Below, piece after piece: positions 1 to 6,202 of a DNA stretch of 46,432 nucleotides (its first letter is position 1; each line of letters opens with the position of its first letter). Source of the DNA: Flavobacteriales bacterium (GTDB lineage: Bacteria; Bacteroidota; Bacteroidia; Flavobacteriales_D; Sanyastnellaceae); contig JAIBBG010000023.1 in assembly GCA_019694805.1 (NCBI GenBank), positions 1-46,432 on the forward strand, in the 5' to 3' direction. The notes under the pieces were generated by a model. The model saw only the letters and a list, made by a program, of their open reading frames with translations. It was not told where the DNA came from and did no database searches. Made by a program: the position numbers and the translations under genes.

Positions 1-10
1 GAGATTTCCT

Positions 11-129
11 GTGTTCTGATTTTTCGCTTACTTGATTTTTTACTCGTTTTATGTGGCGGTATATGGAAGCAAGGTAGATGGGCAATTCTATCGAGCCCCA
101 ATACTCGGAACCTGGGTCTAAACCCGATC
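11..129 (-). repeat. Dispersed intergenic element, copy C (attC-like)
   Basis: This element lies immediately 3' of the GNAT gene, whose TAG stop is inside the element's dyad (GGGTCTAAACCC, 114-125). It aligns over more than 100 bp with copy D at 3576-3690; both begin GTGTTCTGA and contain TATGGAAGCAAG and CTATCGAGCC. The plus strand can form a hairpin CGAG(92-95)/CTCG(104-107) with an 8-nt loop, at the same place as in the other three copies. The outer 7-mer (CGCTTAC, 25-31) and the inner box (GTCTAAAC) are degenerate relative to integron attC boxes. The repeat family is seen directly; the attC reading is inference. Confidence 0.7.
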
Positions 130-663
130 AAATTCCTGTTTCAGCAATGAGAATAACAGTGAATCTTCAAAACCATTTGCACCCCGAACATGTTGTCTCA
201 AAAGTCCTTCCTGTATAAAGCCATTTGAATTCAAAATTTTGATAGAAGGGATATTTCCTGTCCCTACCAGTGCATCAATTCTATTGAGGTTGAGATGGTG
301 AAAACCATAACTCAATATGGCCTTCACAGCTTCAGACATCAAGCCTTGTCTTTTATAGTTTTCATCTTCCATCACATATCCAATTTCTGCTCGCTGATTT
401 TCTTTATTCCAATTATGAATGCCACATCTACCAATGACCAAACCCGAAGGCTCATGGATCAACAGAAACATCATAAACCTTCTGTTGTAACTCGAATAAC
501 CATCGAGGTGTTTTTGTTTTTCCTTCAGAAAAGACTCATGAGTTCGATGACCTAGTAAAGTTTTGATTTCATCTTCTGGAAGTTGATTGAAGATATCGAA
601 CATGTTTTCAGAGGAAATGCCTTTGAGAAGAAGACGATCAGTTGATAAAGTTATCGATATCAT
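118..663 (-). CDS. GNAT family N-acetyltransferase (RimJ/RimL type)
   Basis: Predicted acetyl-CoA-dependent N-acetyltransferase of about 181 residues, the usual length of the RimJ/RimL branch, which acetylates protein N-termini or small amines. The N-terminus TDRLLLKGIS is the family's first strand. The middle holds IGRCGIHNWNKENQRAEIGY, then a motif-A-like acetyl-CoA loop YKRQGLMSEA, and the late motif NIPSIKILNSNGF is also typical. The longest frame starts at 672 (MFSMISITL); I prefer the second Met at 663. It lies 34-43 bp downstream of the deacetylase on the same strand, and its TAG stop falls inside repeat C. GNATs are frequent cargo in integron cassettes, but the substrate cannot be predicted. 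Confidence 0.85.
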   Translation of the reverse strand: MISITLSTDRLLLKGISSENMFDIFNQLPEDEIKTLLGHRTHESFLKEKQKHLDGYSSYNRRFMMFLLIHEPSGLVIGRCGIHNWNKENQRAEIGYVMEDENYKRQGLMSEAVKAILSYGFHHLNLNRIDALVGTGNIPSIKILNSNGFIQEGLLRQHVRGANGFEDSLLFSLLKQEFDRV

Positions 664-705
664 AGAGAACAAATGTGCAGGTTACGATGTCGGAGTAAAG
701 TTTTG

Positions 706-1677
706 TTACAACTTTCCCTTTTGTTTACGTTGACGATCTATGGCCATTTTCAGCGGTCCTTCCTCATACTTCTGATCTTCTGCCGGATAGCGCAATGTAG
801 GCGCGATCTCCGGAACAAGGCTGGCACTTTGCCACACGATACTTTCTCCACAAGGCAGTATGGATGGTTGAAGATTGAAGACATCATCCTGAAAAGCTTC
901 AGAAGCATCAATCCATTCCCAGCCATGTTGTTTCAAAGTCAGTATCAGGTCATTCAGAAACAAAGCATTGAGCAAAGAATGGTGTATCAAAAGAGTATGT
1001 TTGATCGGTCGTTGATAAACCAAAACTGCCAGCGAATCATAATACTCAGCGCGATTCAAAATATGATTGATGTAGTAGTCGCGGTAAACAGTGAGGTCCA
1101 CATCAGGATTCTTTTTTAATGCTTCAGAAACCTGAGAGTCGATGTACCAATCATAAGCATCGATGGTTACATGGCCATTTTTGTAACCCATATTTTGCAT
1201 GGCCCATCTCATGGAATCTCGCTTACCATCTGTATTGCCTTCTTTCAAAAAAGGAAACCTAAAAAGTTTGGTATAATGCCTATAACCACGAATAATGCTG
1301 TCTCCCTTTTCAAAATCACGGATGAATTCATCCGCCGACAATGAGCTCTTATGATAATAATGATGAGAATATGTGTGATTACAAATCAGGTGATTTTTGT
1401 TGTCCCAAGCCTGCAATAGTTTTTGACCAGCAGGATTGTTCACGCGCATACCGCAAACAAACAGTCCAGCCTGAATACCATTTTCATCCAAGGCTTTCAA
1501 CATGGCATGGTTCCGTTCTTCCCATGTCATCATGGGAGTCATATAAGTATTCGGATCATCGATGGTTATTGCCAATTGTTTACTCCTACCCGCAGCGACT
1601 TGTGCTTCACTCACCATGGCCAGACATACCCAAATGAGTATGCAAGTGAACTGTTTTGTTGGTCTGATCATCAGCAT
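706..1677 (-). CDS. Polysaccharide deacetylase family protein (NodB fold), secreted
   Basis: Predicted secreted carbohydrate esterase family 4-like deacetylase that would remove N- or O-acetyl groups from a cell-wall or extracellular glycan. The start chosen is MLMIRPTKQF at 1677, because the longer frame (1719) overlaps the upstream gene. It gives a signal peptide with hydrophobic core CILIWVCLAMV and likely cleavage after SEAQ. The NodB motif 1 is ITIDDPNTY (the Asp pair), followed by GLFVCG and the metal-binding HTYSHHYYH segment; FRFPFLKEG is motif 3-like. The C-terminal third is not obviously catalytic. It follows the 4-TM protein by about 19 bp, so they are probably co-transcribed. Confidence 0.85.
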   Translation of the reverse strand: MLMIRPTKQFTCILIWVCLAMVSEAQVAAGRSKQLAITIDDPNTYMTPMMTWEERNHAMLKALDENGIQAGLFVCGMRVNNPAGQKLLQAWDNKNHLICNHTYSHHYYHKSSLSADEFIRDFEKGDSIIRGYRHYTKLFRFPFLKEGNTDGKRDSMRWAMQNMGYKNGHVTIDAYDWYIDSQVSEALKKNPDVDLTVYRDYYINHILNRAEYYDSLAVLVYQRPIKHTLLIHHSLLNALFLNDLILTLKQHGWEWIDASEAFQDDVFNLQPSILPCGESIVWQSASLVPEIAPTLRYPAEDQKYEEGPLKMAIDRQRKQKGKL

Positions 1678-1696
1678 ATCAAAGTTGGATATAAAG

Positions 1697-2332
1697 TCAA
1701 GTTTCCAAATCAAGTGCATTCTTCACGTTATCAGGAACCAAAGGGGGATACAGACTATTGGCAAGACATATTTCTACCAAAGATTTCATATCGGATTTGG
1801 AGTACTCTCTCATTTCAATGATGGCTTTTTTTTCATGGACAAAAGTCAAGGTGAGATAACTCTGCATCCGATTCATGCTCAATCCATTTAATTCTTCCAG
1901 ATTTCTTGTAGACAAATGAAGTTGATTGAAGATGATTTTTCCTTGATCTACAACGATACCAATGGGTTTGTTGCGTTTGATATAGTAACGAACGGTAAGA
2001 TCATAAATCAAAAGCATGCCCCAAACAGTCAATATCATGTATGATACCTTTCCATTGATCATGGCACCCAAGACTGCTATCAAAAAGATGAATGCAGCGA
2101 TAGGTCTTCTCCCATGTCTTTGTTTTCTGATGATGAATTCGCCTACAAATTTTCTTTGAGCGATAATTAAAAACAAATAAACGAGATGCACATAAAAGAG
2201 AACAGAAGCGACGATATAGATATATGTTGCTTGAGGAAGCCTGTAAATCAAGGTCAAGAAGATTGTCACCAAAAAGACCAACAAAACGATCAGGTGATAT
2301 GCGCCCAGATATTTATGGCTTTTGTTGGTCAC
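1697..2332 (-). CDS. Membrane protein with C-terminal PH-like domain, unknown function
   Basis: 211-residue protein I do not recognise by name. Residues about 12-32, 36-57, 78-95 and 97-112 are hydrophobic and look like four membrane segments in two hairpins. After RYYIKRNKPIGIVV comes a soluble tail of about 95 residues containing short strands (GIVVDQGKIIFNQ, YLTLTF, KKAIIEM), reminiscent of the bacterial PH-like domains found after paired TM segments. That resemblance is inference. It sits between a VOC gene (57 bp upstream) and the polysaccharide deacetylase (about 19 bp downstream), consistent with a small minus-strand operon. Confidence 0.7.
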   Translation of the reverse strand: MTNKSHKYLGAYHLIVLLVFLVTIFLTLIYRLPQATYIYIVASVLFYVHLVYLFLIIAQRKFVGEFIIRKQRHGRRPIAAFIFLIAVLGAMINGKVSYMILTVWGMLLIYDLTVRYYIKRNKPIGIVVDQGKIIFNQLHLSTRNLEELNGLSMNRMQSYLTLTFVHEKKAIIEMREYSKSDMKSLVEICLANSLYPPLVPDNVKNALDLET

Positions 2333-2389
2333 GTTCAGTGTTCAATGTGTTGGTCTTTCCTTCATCCAACAGCGATGAAGTACTCAATT

Positions 2390-2779
2390 TTACATTCCAG
2401 AAGGTTGAATGATACTATTTCTGTTGCCTTCTGTATCGGTAAAAGAGACGTATATCCCAAAACCGGGAATGGTCATCGGTTCACCCAACACATTACCGCC
2501 ATGATCTTTTATTTTTTGCATCGCAGCCTGTATGTCTTCGACGCCAATGACGATAGAAGGATATTGCATAGGCCAATCAGGTTTCACCGGAAAAAAACCT
2601 CCATCAATACTCCCTGCGGGAAACCCTGGTTTTGCATCTGTCACAGCAGTTTGAGCAAGTATGTAGTTTCCGGATTGTTCACCGAGATCCGTCACATTCC
2701 AACCGAAACAACCGGAATAAAATTGAGCGATACGTTTGCCATCATGGTATGGCAGTTCAAAATGGACAACAGGATTCAT
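2390..2779 (-). CDS. VOC (glyoxalase/bleomycin-resistance fold) family protein
   Basis: 129-residue single-unit VOC protein; two beta-alpha-beta-beta-beta modules make one fold and the family usually works as a dimer with a divalent metal. Visible are VVHFELPYHDGKRIAQFY at the N-terminus, FYSGCFGWNV, then VIGVEDIQAAMQKI and GNVLGEPMTIPGFGIYV, ending FTDTEGNRNSIIQ, the classic closing strand with the metal-ligand-type Glu. Members include glyoxalases and resistance proteins, but nothing here fixes a substrate. First gene of the likely run VOC, membrane protein, deacetylase. Confidence 0.88.
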   Translation of the reverse strand: MNPVVHFELPYHDGKRIAQFYSGCFGWNVTDLGEQSGNYILAQTAVTDAKPGFPAGSIDGGFFPVKPDWPMQYPSIVIGVEDIQAAMQKIKDHGGNVLGEPMTIPGFGIYVSFTDTEGNRNSIIQPSGM

Positions 2780-2985
2780 GGTGGTTTTTAATCAATAGGT
2801 TCACCCTACAAATCTAAACCGAAACCAACCATTTTATCACCCTATGCATTCAGCTCAGAGATTGACACCATGCCATATTGATCATTTATTACGCATAGTG
2901 AGTTCACATGAAGATTCAGCCATGGAGCAAGTAATAGCATGACAGAATCCATCAACCCAAAGAGGAACTATCCATGGCTTTAGTA

Positions 2986-3348
2986 TCATCGATTATCCTT
3001 CCAAATCAACTTTTCTTTTTTTCGTTTGGAAGAAAAATCATTGCAACGACCATCACCTGAACCAGAGATACCGCCGTCAGGATTGCAGATCAAGTTGCAG
3101 TCTTCATCATACAATTAACTATACATGTCGCAACAATATGATGGAATGTAATACACGGTTTTGCCATTGTAATCATACTGCCACACGCTGGCGGGCGGAT
3201 TGCGAACCTGTTCAGATTGAATAGATGAAATTTTACTACGAATACAATCGGGAGTGTCTTTAGCCAAGCGATCCTTTTTGCATTGCACCAAGGCAAAACC
3301 CATGATCACAACCCATGCGAAGAAGTATATTTTTCTATTCATGTTCAA
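2986..3348 (-). pseudogene. DUF6970-like lipoprotein interrupted by one in-frame TAA
   Basis: The first 77 codons encode a small lipoprotein-like protein: MNMNRKIYFF, hydrophobic VVIMGFALVQ, Cys then KKD, and PPASVWQYDYNGKTVYYIP. Translation stops at TAA (3115-3117) right after CCDMYS. Reading on in the same frame gives LYDEDCNLICNPDGGISGSG then DGRCNDFS, which is the expected C-terminal half of the Bacteroidota DUF6970 family, before TGA at 2986-2988. A single base change (for example GAA to TAA) would explain it. This is either a genuine nonsense mutation or a sequencing error; no frameshift is needed. Family identification is from memory of the motif. Confidence 0.75.
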
Positions 3349-3575
3349 GCTTTTGTTGGTTCATACATTCAAGACAACACATCCATTTCGACTGCTGCCC
3401 GACTCAACGTAGATATCCAAAAAATATTGGCGAAAATCCGACAGTTCAAGGGATTCAACGATTCTCGTTCATATAAAATCATCCATTTGGATGATGATTA
3501 AAGCCGGATTATTCAGTCGGGATCGTTATGAAGGGCAGAAAGCACCAACATAAGATGTTTCACCAAGAGTCACAG
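3349..3575. other. Intergenic stretch without recognisable gene
   Basis: Between the broken lipoprotein and repeat D. A segment TTAAAGCCGGATTATTCAGTCG near 3498-3519 loosely matches the left terminus of the MITE-like family seen elsewhere in the window. Nothing else is recognised. Confidence 0.4.
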
Positions 3576-3690
3576 GTGTTCTGAATTTTCTCTAGCTTGT
3601 TTTTGATTCGTTATAAAGTAACGATCTATGGAAGCAAGTTACACCGGCTAATCTATCGAGCCACAATTCTTGGAATCTGCGTTAAGCATC
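3576..3690 (-). repeat. Dispersed intergenic element, copy D (attC-like)
   Basis: It follows the DHCW cupin directly; the cupin TAA stop is embedded in the terminal box GTTAAGC (3681-3687), which matches GTTRRRY on the plus strand (RYYYAAC when read with the gene). The plus-strand hairpin is CGAG(3657-3660)/CTTG(3669-3672) with an 8-nt loop and one G-U pair. A second pairing, GATTC (3605-3609) with GAATC (3673-3677), lies outside it. The distal box CTCTAGC (3590-3596) differs from RYYYAAC by one base. It aligns well with copy C, including about 14 bp beyond the distal box, which fits attC boundaries less well. Confidence 0.7.
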
Positions 3691-4035
3691 ATTTGTCTGG
3701 AGAAAATCGCCATCTACGATCAGCAACTTTACACCATCCGTTGAAGATGAACGGTGAGAACTCAAGTCATCAGAAACCACGTAAGATTGTCCGGCAACCA
3801 ATTCAATTTTTTCACCGCTGCTCAACTCACTGATGAAACTTCCTTCGAGACAATGAACAATATGTCCCTTTTGGCACCAATGATCGGCTACGTATCCCGG
3901 CGAATATTCCACCATACGAATGCGAAGTCCGCCGAATTGAATGGTCTTCCAATACGCCACTCCACTTTCACCTGTATGTATTGTTTGATCAATCTTTGAC
4001 CATTCGATGGTCTGAAATGGAATTGGAATCTTCAT
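3682..4035 (-). CDS. DHCW-motif cupin fold protein
   Basis: 117-residue single-domain cupin. The diagnostic segment is ADHWCQKGHIVHCLEG (about residues 50-65), which supplies the His/Cys/Glu metal-site residues that give the family its name, followed by the second cupin motif around VAGQSYVVSDDLSSHRS. These proteins are small, cytosolic and of unknown substrate. The start ATG at 4035 lies only 10 nt downstream of the 7-mer GTTAGAT (complement of 4046-4052) in repeat B, and the stop codon lies inside repeat D, so the ORF with repeat D occupies about 455 bp in a gene-cassette-like layout. Confidence 0.85.
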   Translation of the reverse strand: MKIPIPFQTIEWSKIDQTIHTGESGVAYWKTIQFGGLRIRMVEYSPGYVADHWCQKGHIVHCLEGSFISELSSGEKIELVAGQSYVVSDDLSSHRSSSTDGVKLLIVDGDFLQTNDA

Positions 4036-4042
4036 AGCAAAT

Positions 4043-4145
4043 TATATCTAACTTGTTTCATTGCATGTATTCTCGGCAAGTCAAAAGTATCTTCATTGGG
4101 ATTTCAGATCACGTTGCTAATCGTGAAATTTGGGTTAAACCCAGA
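4043..4145 (-). repeat. Dispersed intergenic element, copy B (best attC-like copy)
   Basis: Bounded on the plus strand by ATCTAAC (4046-4052) and GTTAAAC (4134-4140), which exactly fit RYYYAAC and GTTRRRY; total 95 bp, within the attC size range. TTTCA (4056-4060) can pair with TGAAA (4124-4128), resembling an L-box pair, though spacers are 3 and 5 nt. The plus-strand hairpin is CACG(4110-4113)/CGTG(4122-4125) with an 8-nt loop. The right end runs into AACCCAGATCATGCATTCGA, the terminus of the MITE-like family. It sits 56 bp after the T9SS gene and just before the cupin start. Confidence 0.7.
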
Positions 4146-4195
4146 TCATGCATTCGAAATTTATTTCACATGGCATGCATGTCAATACCTATTGA

Positions 4196-6151
4196 CTAAT
4201 CACGCAACAGATGAAAGAAACCTTCGCCTTCAAAAGTTTCATTGCTCAAACCTTTGGCTTCATACAGAAAATAATATACTCCAGCCGATGCTTCAGTTCC
4301 ACCATAGGTGCCATCCCAAGCGGGATTGCTGCTATCCGGACTATTGCTTTCCTTTTCAAAAACAAGATTACCCCATCTGTCATAAATGACCAGCCTGATG
4401 TATTTTAGGTATTCATTCCAGATTTCGAATCTTGGGTTTTGACTATCCTGGTTGGGTGTAAATACATTGGGCACAAGTATACTTGCCTGGGGAAAAATGC
4501 AACTGCCATCATCGATACCTGCCAATGGACTAAAGTTAAGAGCATCTGGACTCATGCAGCCGCACACTGAAGTCACCAATGTTGCTGATGAAGTATCAGC
4601 ACAATCAGGATTACGCATGGCAATTAATTCAACAGTATAAACAAATTCCTGATTCGATGCCAAATACTCGTGTGAAAAAGCATCTGTGTGATCGATGTTG
4701 TATACATCTCCGTCACCGAGTTCCCACGAATAGTTATCCGCAAATTGACTCTGATTGGTAAAAACAACTTCCATTGGACTGCATCCCACTTCGGGAGTGA
4801 GTGTGAAAGCCGATATTGGAGGTTCCAAAACGTTGACCACATCATCAAATGTTTCCAGAAATTCACAGCCCTCATGGGTGGTGACAGTGAGTGTAATATC
4901 ATAAATACCCGGGACCTCATACGTATATGTTGGTGATTGAGCGGTATCAGAACCACCATCACCAAATTCCCATAACCAACCTACAATTTCATCGCTGTTC
5001 ACATTCTCAAACGTTGTGGTGAGTGGCGCACAACCCTGGTCAACACTGTTGGTGATTTCAGGAATGACCTCAGTTGGTGGTAACAGTTCAAACTCGAAAG
5101 TAGAACACGTGGTATCATCATCCATGGCCATAAATTGGTACGTACCTGTTGTAAGTCCAAGGTCACTAATCATCAACAAGCTATCCGTTTCGCCTGCTAA
5201 TGCTACACCCTGATAGTACCATTGAAACGACGTAAATAAACTATCCGGCTGTCCGTGAAGCACAACGTCATCTGTGCAGAAACTTCCCGTTTGAACCACC
5301 AGACTATTGAAACTTGCAGAAGTATTGAGGATAAGATTGTCGATCCAGAAGTATGGATAAATAGAAGAAAATTTCCCCAGTTGAAACGACTCAGGTAATG
5401 TGCAAGGGCCGCCAATCATGACCGATTGCACATCGAACTCAGGTGTAAAAGTGATGGCCACCTGTTGCCATGTTTCATCAGCCTGATAGGATACATGTCC
5501 CAGCTCTGTCCAATCATCAGTGCCAACAGGGCAGCCCAAGTCATTGACAACCGGCCAATCCGGGCAGGAAGCTGAACCGAAAATGGTGATATCGAGAGGT
5601 CCGTAAAAAGCGCCATTCGTTTCAGCCACACCAGAACCGTCAATAGAAGAACCAGCGAGATACATCATGATGGTGTATTGAGTGCCTGCCTCCATGGGCG
5701 ACAACAAACACGTTCCCACATATTCTTCGTAATAAAAATCAGGCATTCCGGGTATCACAGAATAGCTCACGATGAATCCGACAATTCCAATGCCATCAGG
5801 GATAGGCAATGGCGTATTGAACATGGAAAAATTATTGCCTTCTACCAGAAAATAATCGGAAGTTGCTTCAGTCGCCTGAACCCAACCGGAGGCGCAATCC
5901 AGGTAGCTAAAATCCAGCGGAATGCATGAGTGCTCTTCGAATGATGGATTGGGGATCAACGATTCAATTTCACCGTTGATTACGGCATTGCAAATGCAAT
6001 CGGTGTCATCATTCAAATCAATGAGGCCATCCGCATCATCATCGATGCCATTATCGCAAATTTCCTGAGCATATCCATGCCTGGATATCATCAGTAATAG
6101 AAGCAACAAAAAGGGAAGTCTTAGTGGCATCAGCATTTGTATTGAATTCAA
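4196..6151 (-). CDS. Secreted PKD-domain protein with gliding-type (CHU_C, T9SS type B) sorting domain
   Basis: 651-residue cell-surface or secreted protein. It has a signal peptide (LRLPFLLLLLLMISRHGYAQ), then ICDNGIDDDADGLIDLNDD, the Ca-binding-like stretch common at the start of such proteins. A lectin-like region with NPSFEEHSC follows (about residues 30-280). Two PKD domains lie around residues 370-450 (WLWEFGDGGSDTAQSPTYTY) and 455-540 (SWELGDGD). MSPDALNFSPLAGIDDGSC is a further short module. The C-terminus is the CHU_C domain (VPNVFTPNQD, YDRWGNLVFE, WDGTYGG, AGVYYFLYEAKG) that directs export through T9SS type B. Function is probably adhesion or matrix; no enzyme motif seen. Confidence 0.88.
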   Translation of the reverse strand: MNSIQMLMPLRLPFLLLLLLMISRHGYAQEICDNGIDDDADGLIDLNDDTDCICNAVINGEIESLIPNPSFEEHSCIPLDFSYLDCASGWVQATEATSDYFLVEGNNFSMFNTPLPIPDGIGIVGFIVSYSVIPGMPDFYYEEYVGTCLLSPMEAGTQYTIMMYLAGSSIDGSGVAETNGAFYGPLDITIFGSASCPDWPVVNDLGCPVGTDDWTELGHVSYQADETWQQVAITFTPEFDVQSVMIGGPCTLPESFQLGKFSSIYPYFWIDNLILNTSASFNSLVVQTGSFCTDDVVLHGQPDSLFTSFQWYYQGVALAGETDSLLMISDLGLTTGTYQFMAMDDDTTCSTFEFELLPPTEVIPEITNSVDQGCAPLTTTFENVNSDEIVGWLWEFGDGGSDTAQSPTYTYEVPGIYDITLTVTTHEGCEFLETFDDVVNVLEPPISAFTLTPEVGCSPMEVVFTNQSQFADNYSWELGDGDVYNIDHTDAFSHEYLASNQEFVYTVELIAMRNPDCADTSSATLVTSVCGCMSPDALNFSPLAGIDDGSCIFPQASILVPNVFTPNQDSQNPRFEIWNEYLKYIRLVIYDRWGNLVFEKESNSPDSSNPAWDGTYGGTEASAGVYYFLYEAKGLSNETFEGEGFFHLLRD

Positions 6152-6202
6152 CCAAAGAGAAGGTGAAGATAATCAAAAACCAACACCACTAGGACTTAGT
6201 GA

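Noticed and set aside
1350..1821. Plus-strand ORFs opposite the deacetylase and membrane protein
   Set aside because: These are antisense shadows of well-supported minus-strand genes.
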